Source: Oscillospiraceae bacterium
Lineage (GTDB): Bacteria > Bacillota_A > Clostridia > Oscillospirales > Oscillospiraceae
Assembly: GCA_017539885.1 (NCBI GenBank)
Contig: JAFYCC010000033.1
Coordinates: 5,962-69,961 of the forward strand
Length of the DNA: 64,000 nt
Reading direction: 5' to 3'
Both the position numbers and the translations under genes were made by a program. The notes beneath the pieces were generated by a model. That model saw nothing but the letters and a program-made list of their open reading frames with translations. It was not told the origin of the DNA and ran no database searches. Positions 36,022-44,083 of this stretch are shown here, piece after piece (the stretch's first letter is position 1; every line of letters starts with the position of its first letter).

Positions 36022-37182
36022 GTGCGTAAACATCCGTTTCTTGCTTCCGTATGTATCTGCCTGATCTCCGTGGCGGTGACGCTCGTATTCTGCGTCAGCG
36101 CTTTTTCGCTGATGTTCGGGGGCTTTTCCGGACTGCGAGAGGCGCTGCGCATCGAAGAGGGGCGCCGCGCGATCGAACGAAACTTCGTCGGCAATATCGA
36201 AAATGGCGCGCTCACGGACGGCGCGCTTGACGGGATGGCAGCGGCAACAGGAGACCGCTGGAGCTACTATATGAACGCTGAGCAGTACGACGCCTATCTG
36301 GAGGCCTCCGCAAACCAGTATACCGGCGTGGGAATAACAGTGCAGCAGACGGAGGACGGGCGCGGGCTTCGTATCGTGGACGTGCAGGAGGATTCCCCTG
36401 CGGAAAAAGCGGGCATCGTCAAGGAAATGGTGCTTCTCTCCATTAACGGTGAAAGCCTCGCGTCGCATACGGCAGACGACGCGAAACGAATGATTTCCGC
36501 TGCGGGCGGACAGGAGATGCTCTTCGTTCTGGAGACAAAGACAGGTTCGCATCTGAGCGTCTCCCTTCACGCGGAAACGCTTCATGTGCGCGTGGTGACA
36601 TACGAACTGCGTGACGACGGGCTCGGATATATCCGCATCCGGAATTTCGACAGCGGCGCGGCAGACGGTGCGATAGCAGCCGTCGACAGTCTCGTGGAGC
36701 AGGGGGCTGGCGGGATCATCTTTGACGTGCGGGGCAATCCCGGCGGCAAGCTTACAGAACTGATCAAGCTGCTGGACCATCTGCTTCCGGAAGGCGTGCT
36801 GTTCACTTCACACAACCGCAGCGGTGCGCAGCGCACGCTGACTTCCGGGCCGGATTGCGTGGAGATCCCCATGGCCGTCCTTATCGACGGAAACAGCTAT
36901 TCCGCAGCCGAGTTCTTTGCTGCGGCGCTCTCGGAATACGGCTGGGCGAAGACGGTGGGACAGCCCACGACGGGCAAATCACGCAGCCAGATCAACGTCC
37001 TCCTCTCTGATGGCGGCGCGATGCACCTTTCCACAGAAAGCTATCTGACGCCCAACGGCGTTGATCTTGCAGAGCAGGGCGGGCTGAAGCCCGAGATCGA
37101 GATCGAACAGACAGAGGAGGGTGACGCCCAGCTCGATGCGGCGGCGCGCTGCCTGCTCGGGACGTCTGACGCGGCAGCATAG
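36022..37182 (+). CDS. S41 carboxyl-terminal processing protease (CtpA-like)
   Basis: Starts at GTG behind GGGAGGG (the ATG at 35956 has no ribosome site and precedes a hairpin); 386 aa. An N-terminal membrane anchor (about 6-35) is followed by a PDZ domain (GVGITVQQTEDGRGL ... DSPAEKAGI) and the tail-specific protease core: DVRGNPGG oxyanion strand, catalytic Ser in GNSYSAAEFFA and Lys in TTGKSRSQ. In Clostridia such proteases tune wall hydrolases and sporulation or stress signalling. Its position after ftsEX and two M23 genes suggests it controls these hydrolases (inference). Confidence 0.92.
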   Translation: MRKHPFLASVCICLISVAVTLVFCVSAFSLMFGGFSGLREALRIEEGRRAIERNFVGNIENGALTDGALDGMAAATGDRWSYYMNAEQYDAYLEASANQYTGVGITVQQTEDGRGLRIVDVQEDSPAEKAGIVKEMVLLSINGESLASHTADDAKRMISAAGGQEMLFVLETKTGSHLSVSLHAETLHVRVVTYELRDDGLGYIRIRNFDSGAADGAIAAVDSLVEQGAGGIIFDVRGNPGGKLTELIKLLDHLLPEGVLFTSHNRSGAQRTLTSGPDCVEIPMAVLIDGNSYSAAEFFAAALSEYGWAKTVGQPTTGKSRSQINVLLSDGGAMHLSTESYLTPNGVDLAEQGGLKPEIEIEQTEEGDAQLDAAARCLLGTSDAAA

Positions 37183-37187
37183 ACTGC

Positions 37188-37216
37188 TTGCATTTTTGCG
37201 ACTCATGTTGTAAAGT
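37188..37216 (+). promoter_or_regulatory. Promoter of the SpoVB-like gene
   Basis: TTGCAT (37188-37193), 17-bp spacer, TAAAGT (37211-37216). Confidence 0.5.
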
Positions 37217-37282
37217 ATCAGAGATTCACGGCTTTTCGCGGCACTCGCGTGTATTCAGGCTCTCCGGAAGGGTGGTGCAGAC

Positions 37283-38911
37283 ATGTCTCAGCCGCAGAAA
37301 CAGAACTTTCTCCACGGCGCGGCGATTCTCGCATTCGGCGTCGTGATCATGAAGATACTCGGAGCGATCTACAAGATCCCGCTGCAGAACATCCTCGGAG
37401 ACACGGGGTACGGTTACTTCAACGCGGCCTACGTCATATACAACGTGCTGCTGACCATCGCGACGGCGGGTCTGCCGGTCGCGCTCTCCCGGATGATCTC
37501 CGAGACGAACACGCTCGGACGCCCGAAGCAGGCAAAGCGCATTTTCAACGTCGCTACGGCGACGCTGTTCATACTTGGATTCCTGTTTTCCGCGCTGATG
37601 TTCTTCTTCCCGACGGAGATGGCCGTGCTGTTCGTATCCAAGCCGGAGATATCCGAATGCGTGTACGCGCTCTCTCCGGCGGTGCTGCTGGTCTGTGTCA
37701 CGAGCGCCTTCCGCGGCTATATTCAGGGGCACGGAAACATGAAGCCCACAACGGTCGGGCAGGTGCTCGAGGTGCTCGTCAAGGTCATTGTCGGTCTCGC
37801 ACTGGCCATTCTGTTTACCCGTGCGGGGAAGAGCCTGCCTGTCTCTTCGGCGGGCGCGATTTTCGGCGTTACGGCCGGGGCGCTGGCGGCACTCGCGTAT
37901 ATGCTCCTGTGCTATCTGCGGGATTACAGGGGAAGAAGCCTGGAGGCCATACGCGAGAGCGATGACAAACCCGACAGCGTGGGCGCGACCTTCCGAAGCT
38001 TCATCAGGATCGGCGTCGTCATCACGATCGGCGCCTCGGTCATGAGCGTTATCTCCCTCATCGATACGAAGCTGATTCAGGAGCAGCTGCCGCGCGTGCC
38101 GGGGATCGGGAAAGCGCTGGCGGACGAGCTCTACGGCTCCTATTCCGCGATGCAGACCCTCTATAATCTCCCCGCCGCCTTTATCACGCCGATGTCGATC
38201 GCCGTCGTTCCGGCGATCTCAGCGGCAGCGGCGCATAGGGAATACCGTGAAGCCGGACTGATCGCCGAGAGCGGCATGCGCATCTCCGCGGTGCTCGCCA
38301 TGCCGATGGGCGTGGGACTTGCCGTGCTCGCCGATCCGATCGTACATGTGCTTTACAAGGATACCAACGAGCTCGGACCGACGATCCTCGTGTATCTGGC
38401 GATTGCATCCGTATTCGTGTGTGTGACGCTTGTGACCAACGCCATCCTGCAGGCGGGCGGCAACGAAAAGCTTCCCATCCTGTCCATGATCGCGGGAGGC
38501 GCGGTAAAGATTGGAGCGAATCTGCTGCTCGTCGGCCGTCCTTCGGTCAATATTCTCGGCGCCCCGATCGGCACGATACTCTGCTACGCCGTGATATGCC
38601 TGATGAACTGCTTCTTTATCAGCAGGACGCAGCGCTTCAAGCCGCGCTACGGGAGCGTTTTCCTCCGGCCGCTCGTGAGCGCGGCCGTGATGGGCGCAGC
38701 CGCCTGGGCGGTTTACAGGCTGGCGGAAAAGATCCTGCACGCGGGCGCCGGCGGTTCCAGGATGCTGCTGATCGCCGAGATGGGCGCCGCTATCGTTGCG
38801 GCCGTCGTTGTCTATCTCGTGATGGTGATCGTCACGCGCGCCGTCACAAGCGAGGACATGAAGCTCATCCCCAAGGGAGAGAAGCTCGCAAAACTGCTCC
38901 GTATCCGCTGA
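37283..38911 (+). CDS. MOP-superfamily flippase, SpoVB/YabM type
   Basis: A 542-aa polytopic membrane protein of the oligosaccharidyl-lipid flippase group (SpoVB, YtgP, YabM, MurJ relatives), with about 14 predicted membrane spans. The N-terminal piece LGAIYKIPLQNILGDTGYGYFNAAY and the segment GLPVALSRMISE are characteristic of the Firmicutes SpoVB branch. It likely flips a lipid-linked wall precursor. It begins the conserved yabM-mazG(yabN)-hup-rqcP(yabO) block. A GAAGGGTGG ribosome site precedes the ATG. Confidence 0.92.
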   Translation: MSQPQKQNFLHGAAILAFGVVIMKILGAIYKIPLQNILGDTGYGYFNAAYVIYNVLLTIATAGLPVALSRMISETNTLGRPKQAKRIFNVATATLFILGFLFSALMFFFPTEMAVLFVSKPEISECVYALSPAVLLVCVTSAFRGYIQGHGNMKPTTVGQVLEVLVKVIVGLALAILFTRAGKSLPVSSAGAIFGVTAGALAALAYMLLCYLRDYRGRSLEAIRESDDKPDSVGATFRSFIRIGVVITIGASVMSVISLIDTKLIQEQLPRVPGIGKALADELYGSYSAMQTLYNLPAAFITPMSIAVVPAISAAAAHREYREAGLIAESGMRISAVLAMPMGVGLAVLADPIVHVLYKDTNELGPTILVYLAIASVFVCVTLVTNAILQAGGNEKLPILSMIAGGAVKIGANLLLVGRPSVNILGAPIGTILCYAVICLMNCFFISRTQRFKPRYGSVFLRPLVSAAVMGAAAWAVYRLAEKILHAGAGGSRMLLIAEMGAAIVAAVVVYLVMVIVTRAVTSEDMKLIPKGEKLAKLLRIR

Positions 38912-38977
38912 GAAGGAGAGAAAAAACGGATTTTTCAAGGTTTTTTGAAAATATGCTCTTGCTAAGGACGGGGAACT

Positions 38978-39775
38978 ATGGTAGATTTTGAATACAAAGC
39001 ACATTATGACGTTAATGATTACCGTAGGATCATCCGTCTGCTGCGCGGCGAGGGCGGCTGCCCATGGGACCGGGAGCAGACCCATGAGAGCATCCGAAGG
39101 AATCTGCTGGAAGAGGCCTACGAGGTCTGCGAGGCGATCGACGAGGGGTCTCCCGAGCATCTGCGCGAGGAACTCGGTGATCTGCTGATGCAGGTCCTGT
39201 TCCATGCGGACATTGAGTCGGATGCAGGGCGGTTCGATCTGGATGACGTAGCGGACACAGCGTGCAAGAAACTGATCCTGCGCCATCCGCATGTGTTCGG
39301 CTCTGCGCAGGTGTCTTCCTCGGCGGAAGTCCTGGAAAACTGGGACGCCATTAAGCGCGTGGAGAAGAATCAGCGCTCGACCGGCGACGCCATGGACAGC
39401 GTGGCGCGCAGTCTGCCGGCGCTCTGGCGCGCGGAAAAGATACAGAGCAAAGCGCAAAAGGCCGGTTTCGACTGGCCGGATGCCGACGCGGCGGCAGATA
39501 TGCTCCGTGAGGAGATCGCCGGGGTCGAGGATGCCATGCACCGCGGGGAAGGCGTCGAAGAGGCGTTGGGAGACGCGTTCTTTGCGCTGACGCAGGTGGC
39601 GCGCCTGACGGGAACGGATCCGGAGATGGCGCTGCACGAGGCCTGTGAAAGATTCATACGCAGGTTTCGCTTCATGGAGGCGGAGACCGACAGCCGCGGA
39701 AAATCGCTGAAGGAGCTCTCAGGAGCGCAGCAGGAGGAACTGTATCGGCGCTCTGAGCGCCCGCAGGATGATTGA
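38978..39775 (+). CDS. mazG: Nucleoside triphosphate pyrophosphohydrolase MazG
   Basis: House-cleaning NTP pyrophosphatase, 265 aa with two tandem MazG domains. The first contains GGCPWDREQTHESIRRNLLEEAYE and EELGDLLMQVLFHA with the metal-binding Glu/Asp set. The second has DAMHRGEGVEEALGDAFFALTQVARL. The N-terminal methylase domain found in Bacillus YabN is lacking. It lies between the flippase and hup, the expected order. Confidence 0.96.
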   Translation: MVDFEYKAHYDVNDYRRIIRLLRGEGGCPWDREQTHESIRRNLLEEAYEVCEAIDEGSPEHLREELGDLLMQVLFHADIESDAGRFDLDDVADTACKKLILRHPHVFGSAQVSSSAEVLENWDAIKRVEKNQRSTGDAMDSVARSLPALWRAEKIQSKAQKAGFDWPDADAAADMLREEIAGVEDAMHRGEGVEEALGDAFFALTQVARLTGTDPEMALHEACERFIRRFRFMEAETDSRGKSLKELSGAQQEELYRRSERPQDD

Positions 39776-39784
39776 TATGTTTGC

Positions 39785-39832
39785 AACCCGGCCGGGAGGA
39801 TCGGGTTCAAGATAACGGCGCGTACTGCGCCG
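39785..39832 (+). other. Two short hairpins in the hup leader
   Basis: AACCCG ... CGGGTT (39785-39790 with 39802-39807) and CGGCGC-GTACT-GCGCCG (39816-39832) lie between mazG and the AGGAGG site of hup. They could end part of the mazG transcript or shape the hup leader. Confidence 0.35.
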
Positions 39833-39856
39833 AACACAATTAGGAGGTTTTCACCA

Positions 39857-40132
39857 ATGAATAAGGCAGAACTCATCGCAAACGTCGCCGAGAAGGCCGC
39901 ACTGTCCAAGAAGGACAGCGAGAAGGCCGTCAACGCTGTTCTCGAGACCATCACCGCTTCCCTTGAGGCGGGCGAGAAGGTCCAGCTCGTCGGCTTCGGC
40001 GTTTTTGACGTCAAGGTTCGCGGCGCTCGCGTCGGCCGCAACCCCAAGACCAAGGAAGAGATCGAGATCCCGGCTTCCCGCATCCCGCAGTTCAAGGCCG
40101 GCAAGGCCCTGAAGGATGCCATCGCCAAGTAA
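39857..40132 (+). CDS. hup: DNA-binding protein HU
   Basis: A 91-aa nucleoid protein that bends DNA as a dimer. The family signature [20 protein letters not shown] and the C-terminal [18 protein letters not shown] are intact, including the intercalating-arm proline. A strong AGGAGG ribosome site and biased codon use (AAG, GCC, ATC) indicate high expression. It sits inside the yab block as in many Clostridia. Confidence 0.98.
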   Translation: MNKAELIANVAEKAALSKKDSEKAVNAVLETITASLEAGEKVQLVGFGVFDVKVRGARVGRNPKTKEEIEIPASRIPQFKAGKALKDAIAK

Positions 40133-40152
40133 GGCTTTCGCGCCTTGATCGT

Positions 40153-40180
40153 ATTGCCGCCGTTCTGAGACGGCGGCAAT
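40153..40180 (+). terminator. Terminator after hup
   Basis: 11-bp perfect stem (ATTGCCGCCGT / ACGGCGGCAAT), 6-base loop, then GCTATTTTGA. It probably makes hup transcripts outnumber rqcP. Confidence 0.7.
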
Positions 40181-40199
40181 GCTATTTTGAAGACAGCTT

Positions 40200-40442
40200 A
40201 TGAGACTGGATAAGTATCTGAAGATTTCCCGGCTGATCAAGCGCCGCACCGTTGCCAACGAGGTCTGCGATGCGGGGCGGATTCAGGTCAACGGGAAGCC
40301 GGCCAAGGCGTCCTATGACGTGAAGGTCGGAGACCGCATTGAGATTCCATTCGGACAGCGGCTGCTGCGGGTGGAGGTCGTTGCGATCAATGAGCATGCG
40401 GCTAAATCTGACGCGGCAGCCATGTACAGGGAGATTCCTTGA
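40200..40442 (+). CDS. rqcP: RqcP (YabO) S4-domain ribosome quality-control factor
   Basis: An 80-aa S4 RNA-binding protein. RqcP/Hsp15-type proteins assist RqcH in C-terminal poly-alanine tailing on stalled 50S subunits. The S4 core [28 protein letters not shown] and [16 protein letters not shown] are typical. It follows mazG and hup as yabO follows yabN in Bacillus. The usual next genes (yabP, yabQ, divIC) are absent; metQ follows instead. Confidence 0.92.
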   Translation: MRLDKYLKISRLIKRRTVANEVCDAGRIQVNGKPAKASYDVKVGDRIEIPFGQRLLRVEVVAINEHAAKSDAAAMYREIP

Positions 40443-40482
40443 ACTGACGCTGCGAAGCTAATTTGTATAGGAGAGGATCAGC

Positions 40483-41337
40483 ATGAAAAGGAAACTCACA
40501 CTTGCGGTAACGGCCGTTCTCGTTCTCGCGTTCGCGCTCGCGCTCGGCGCCTGCGGAAAGAAGGACGCGACCATCACGATCGCCGTGCCGAACGACACCA
40601 CCAACGAGGCCAGAGCACTGCTCCTGCTTGAAAACCTGGGCGTGATCAAACTCAAGGAGGGCGCGGGCATAACCGCGACCATTCTGGATATCGCGGAGAA
40701 TCCGCACAACGTCTCCTTCAAGGAAGTCGAGGCTGCGCAGCTGCCGAACGTTCTCAGGGACGTGGACTACGCGGTCATCAACTCCAATTATGCCATTGAG
40801 GCCAAGCTCAATCCCATGAAGGACGCGCTGGGCATCGAGGGCGCTTTCTCCGCCTACGGCAACATTCTCGCCGTCAAGGAGGGCAATGAAAATGCGCCCA
40901 TCATCAAGGCGCTCGTCGCTGCGCTCGAGAGCCAGCAGGTCGTCGATTTTATCGCAAAGACCTATGACGGAGCCGTCGTCTCCGTCGTAGAAAAGCCGAC
41001 CGACGGTTATGATCCCGATGTGGATTATGCGGCTCTTGCCGGTCAGACGGTGAGCGTCGCGGCTTCTCCGACGCCGCACGCGGAGATCCTCGCCATCGCG
41101 AAGGAAATCCTTGCCGCGAAGGACATCACGCTCGATATCCGTGAGTTCACGGACTACGTCCAGCCCAATAATGTCGTGGACAGCGGAGAGATCGACGCCA
41201 ACTACTTCCAGCACGTTCCGTATCTGGATGACTTCAACAAGGAGAACGGCACGCACGTCGTCTCCGTCGCGCCGATCCATGTGGAGCCTCTCGGCATCTA
41301 CGGCGGCAAGCAGACCACGCTCGACGCGCTCAAGTAA
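40483..41337 (+). CDS. metQ: Methionine-binding lipoprotein MetQ
   Basis: Substrate-binding protein of the methionine ABC importer, 284 aa. The signal peptide ends in an L-G-A-C24 lipobox, so it is lipid-anchored. The NlpA/MetQ fold is seen in ITIAVPNDTTNEARALLLLE, DYAVINSNYAIEAKLNP and SGEIDANYFQHVPYLDDFN. A GGAGAGG site precedes the ATG. Only 40 bases separate it from rqcP; no S-box or SAM riboswitch is visible. It is followed by an intercistronic hairpin and metNI. Confidence 0.95.
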   Translation: MKRKLTLAVTAVLVLAFALALGACGKKDATITIAVPNDTTNEARALLLLENLGVIKLKEGAGITATILDIAENPHNVSFKEVEAAQLPNVLRDVDYAVINSNYAIEAKLNPMKDALGIEGAFSAYGNILAVKEGNENAPIIKALVAALESQQVVDFIAKTYDGAVVSVVEKPTDGYDPDVDYAALAGQTVSVAASPTPHAEILAIAKEILAAKDITLDIREFTDYVQPNNVVDSGEIDANYFQHVPYLDDFNKENGTHVVSVAPIHVEPLGIYGGKQTTLDALK

Positions 41338-41369
41338 GGTCTGCCACGGTATCGATATCTTAAAATTCA

Positions 41370-41400
41370 GGCTCCGGCGGAGCGGCGCTCTGCCGGAGCC
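41370..41400 (+). terminator. Intercistronic hairpin between metQ and metN
   Basis: 14-bp stem with one G-U pair and a GGC loop (left arm GGCTCCGGCGGAGC), 32 bases after the metQ stop and just before the metN ribosome site. The weak T content suggests partial termination or mRNA stabilisation, favouring the binding protein over the transporter core. Confidence 0.6.
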
Positions 41401-41415
41401 TTGTCGGAGGCTGGC

Positions 41416-42429
41416 ATGATAGAGATAAAGAACGTGTCGAAGACATTTGCCACACCGGACGGGGAAGTGCATGCGCTCAGGGATGTCTCGATCTCCATAC
41501 CGGACGGGGATATTTTCGGCATCATCGGGATGAGCGGAGCCGGAAAGAGCACGCTCGTACGATGCATCAATATGCTTGAAAAGCCAACGAGCGGGACGAT
41601 CGAGATCGATGGCGTGAATGTCGGAGCGCTCTCAGAGCAGGACCTGCGCGCCCTGCGCCGCGAGACCACGATGATCTTTCAGGGCTTCAATCTGCTGATG
41701 CAGAGAAACTGCCTGAAAAACGTGTGTTTTCCGTTGGAGCTCACCGGCCGGAGCAAGGCCGAGGCCAGAGCGCGCGCACTGGAGCTTCTGGAGATCGTCG
41801 GCCTCAGAGATAAGGCAAAGGCCTATCCCGCGCAGCTTTCCGGCGGTCAGCAGCAGCGCGTGGCCATCGCCCGGGCGCTGGCTACTGACCCGAAAGTGCT
41901 GCTCTGCGACGAGGCGACCAGCGCCCTCGATCCGACGACGACGAACGCCATTCTGGAATTGATCCGCAGTATCAACGAGCAGTTCGGCATCACGGTGATC
42001 ATCATCACACATCAGATGAGCGTCGTGGAGAGTGTCTGCAAGCATGTTGCCATCCTTGACGAGGGAGCCGTGGTCGAGCAGGGCGAGGTCACGGAGGTCT
42101 TCTCGCATCCGAAGTCCGAAGCGGCGCGAAGGCTCGTCTTCCCGGAGGGAGGCGCAGATTCCCCCGTCGTCAGTGAGAGCGGCGAACGCTTCGTACGTGT
42201 CATCTTCAACGGCGCCGAAGCGACAGCCACGCCTCTCATAGCCCGAATGGCGCTGCAGAAGGGGATCGAGGCAAGTATCGCCTATGCCTCTACCAAGAGC
42301 ATCGGCGGCAAGATCTACGGATCTATGCTGCTGGGCATCGCGGACGAGCCGGAAACGGTGCAAACGGCTCTGGGCTTCCTTGGAGAGGCTCCGAACGTCG
42401 TTGCGGAGGAGGTGCAGGTGCGTGTTTAG
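41416..42429 (+). CDS. metN: Methionine ABC transporter ATPase MetN
   Basis: A 337-aa ATPase. Walker A is GMSGAGKST near residue 37, the signature LSGGQQQR, Walker B VLLCDEATSALDP, and the C-terminal about 75 residues form the NIL domain that binds methionine and inhibits transport (VIFNGAEATATPLIARMAL...). The start is the ATG with GGAGG before it; the TTG at 41401 lies ahead of that site. Its last codons overlap metI. Confidence 0.96.
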   Translation: MIEIKNVSKTFATPDGEVHALRDVSISIPDGDIFGIIGMSGAGKSTLVRCINMLEKPTSGTIEIDGVNVGALSEQDLRALRRETTMIFQGFNLLMQRNCLKNVCFPLELTGRSKAEARARALELLEIVGLRDKAKAYPAQLSGGQQQRVAIARALATDPKVLLCDEATSALDPTTTNAILELIRSINEQFGITVIIITHQMSVVESVCKHVAILDEGAVVEQGEVTEVFSHPKSEAARRLVFPEGGADSPVVSESGERFVRVIFNGAEATATPLIARMALQKGIEASIAYASTKSIGGKIYGSMLLGIADEPETVQTALGFLGEAPNVVAEEVQVRV

Positions 42430-43129
42430 TGAACTCTTCAGCCAGGAGACTCTGCAGGAGGCCTGGCAGATCATAGCCACGCAGTTTCCCATCTCTATCT
42501 GGGAGACCGTCTATGTGACGATCCTTGCAACGCTCTTTTCTATTATCATCGGCCTTCCGCTGGGCGTCCTGCTCGTGACGGGAGAGAAAAACGGAGTCCT
42601 TCCGCTGCCGGGCTGGCTGCTGCAGACGCTCAATGTGATCATCAATCTGCTGCGCTCCGTGCCGTTTCTGATTCTGATGATCCTTGTGTTTCCGCTCACG
42701 CGCGCCATAGTCGGCACGGTCGTGGGCACGACGGCGTACATCGTGCCGCTTGTGATCGCTGCCTTCCCGTTCATCGCACGGCTCGCGGAGAGCAGCCTGC
42801 GCGAAGTGAGTCCGAATACGATCGAGATGGCACAGAGCATGGGCGCCTCACCCATGCAGATCATCGTCAAGGTGCTGATCCCGGAGAGCGTGCCCTCGCT
42901 CCTGTCCAACGCGACCATCGCCATTACGACGATTCTCGGCTATTCTGCCATGAGCGGCATCATCGGCGGCGGCGGCCTGGGCAAGATCGCGATCAACTAC
43001 GGGTATTACCGTTATAAGTACCTCATCATGGTCGCGGCCGTGATCCTGCTCATCGTGCTGGTGCAGATATTCCAAAGCGTGGGAACGCGCCTGGCCGTGA
43101 AGCTTGATAAGAGGCTGAAAAAACAGTAG
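42422..43129 (+). CDS. metI: Methionine ABC transporter permease MetI
   Basis: A 235-aa permease beginning at GTG (MFSELFSQETLQEAW) inside the metN end, behind GGAGGAGGTG. About five membrane segments are visible. The EAA-type loop appears as EVSPNTIEMAQSMGASPMQII, and GGGGLGKIAINYGYYRYKY is the conserved C-terminal motif. It completes the metQNI system, which imports L- and D-methionine. Confidence 0.95.
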   Translation: MFSELFSQETLQEAWQIIATQFPISIWETVYVTILATLFSIIIGLPLGVLLVTGEKNGVLPLPGWLLQTLNVIINLLRSVPFLILMILVFPLTRAIVGTVVGTTAYIVPLVIAAFPFIARLAESSLREVSPNTIEMAQSMGASPMQIIVKVLIPESVPSLLSNATIAITTILGYSAMSGIIGGGGLGKIAINYGYYRYKYLIMVAAVILLIVLVQIFQSVGTRLAVKLDKRLKKQ

Positions 43130-43140
43130 ATAACGAATAT

Positions 43141-43187
43141 CAGGAAGCGCCGTCTCCGCGATTCAGCTGTGGGGGCGGCGCTTCCTG
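43141..43187. terminator. Shared terminator of metI and the radical-SAM gene
   Basis: 12-bp perfect stem (CAGGAAGCGCCG / CGGCGCTTCCTG) with a 23-base loop between convergent genes. Confidence 0.6.
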
Positions 43188-43201
43188 CTGCGCTTTCGGG
43201 A

Positions 43202-44083
43202 CTATTCAACGCCCGTCAGATCAAAATCCGGGATCATCTCCGGTCCGGCTGCATCGAGTTCCTGGAAGAAGCCGTTTTCGATGCCGGAAAGTTCCAGATA
43301 GCTTCTGCAGCGGGAGTATTCCTCCCGGGTCAGCGTTCGCCGCAGTTCCGGCGGGCAGTGCTCATTGGGGGTGAACTGGCTCATAAGACTGAAGAGCACC
43401 GTGTCGCCGGGGAAATGCGACGCAACGTAATCGATCACGTCGAAGCTGTTGTCCAGCTGGCCGGGCAGAACCAGATGACGGATGAGAACCCCACGGATCA
43501 GCATGCCGTCTTCATCGAGCGCGAAAGGACCGGTTTGCCGTACCATCTCCTCGATGGCGGCGACTGCTTTTTCCGGATAGTCCGGCGCCGCTGAGAACCT
43601 TGCGGCGAGCGGGGAAGAGAGATACTTCAGATCGGGCATGTAAACCTGGACAAGCCCGTCCAGCTGCCGCAGTGCTTCGACGCTGTCATAACCGGAACTG
43701 TTCCAGACGACCGGAACGCCGAGATCCAGCCGGCTCAGAGCCTTGGCGATCTGGCGGACATAGTGGCTGCCTGTGACAAGATTGATGTTGTGCACGCCCT
43801 GATCCCGCAGCCGCAGCAGTACGTCGCGAAGTTCCCCGACGGATAACTCTTTCCCGATGCCGCCTCTGCTGATTTCATGGTTCTGACAGAAGATACAGCG
43901 GAGATTGCAGCCGGAGAAAAAAACGGCGCCGCTTCCGCGGCTTCCGCTGATACATGGTTCCTCACCGAAATGCGGTGCGGCGCGGGCAACGCGTACGAGA
44001 ACTCCGCCGCCACAGAAACCCCGGCCCCGCGGCGTACCGCAGGACCGGGGACAGTCATAGCAAAGATAGCTTTCAGTCGTCAT
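43202..44083 (-). CDS. Radical SAM protein, PflA-related (YgiQ/AmmeMemoRadiSam-type)
   Basis: A 293-aa radical SAM enzyme; the cluster ligands are in CNLRCIFCQNHEIS (CxxxCxxC). An N-terminal Cys-rich piece (CYDCPRSCGTPRGRGFC) could bind a second cluster. The barrel continues with NLVTGSHYVRQI and YMPDLKYLSS. This resembles pyruvate-formate-lyase-activating-enzyme homologues that lack an adjacent glycyl-radical partner. The ATG used (MTTESYLCYDC) overlaps the end of the glycosyltransferase gene by 11 bp; the longer frame upstream is in another gene. Substrate unknown. Confidence 0.88.
   Translation of the reverse strand: MTTESYLCYDCPRSCGTPRGRGFCGGGVLVRVARAAPHFGEEPCISGSRGSGAVFFSGCNLRCIFCQNHEISRGGIGKELSVGELRDVLLRLRDQGVHNINLVTGSHYVRQIAKALSRLDLGVPVVWNSSGYDSVEALRQLDGLVQVYMPDLKYLSSPLAARFSAAPDYPEKAVAAIEEMVRQTGPFALDEDGMLIRGVLIRHLVLPGQLDNSFDVIDYVASHFPGDTVLFSLMSQFTPNEHCPPELRRTLTREEYSRCRSYLELSGIENGFFQELDAAGPEMIPDFDLTGVE

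Noticed and set aside
40443..40482. Possible SAM or S-box riboswitch before metQ
   Set aside because: Only 40 bases are available and no S-box core is visible.
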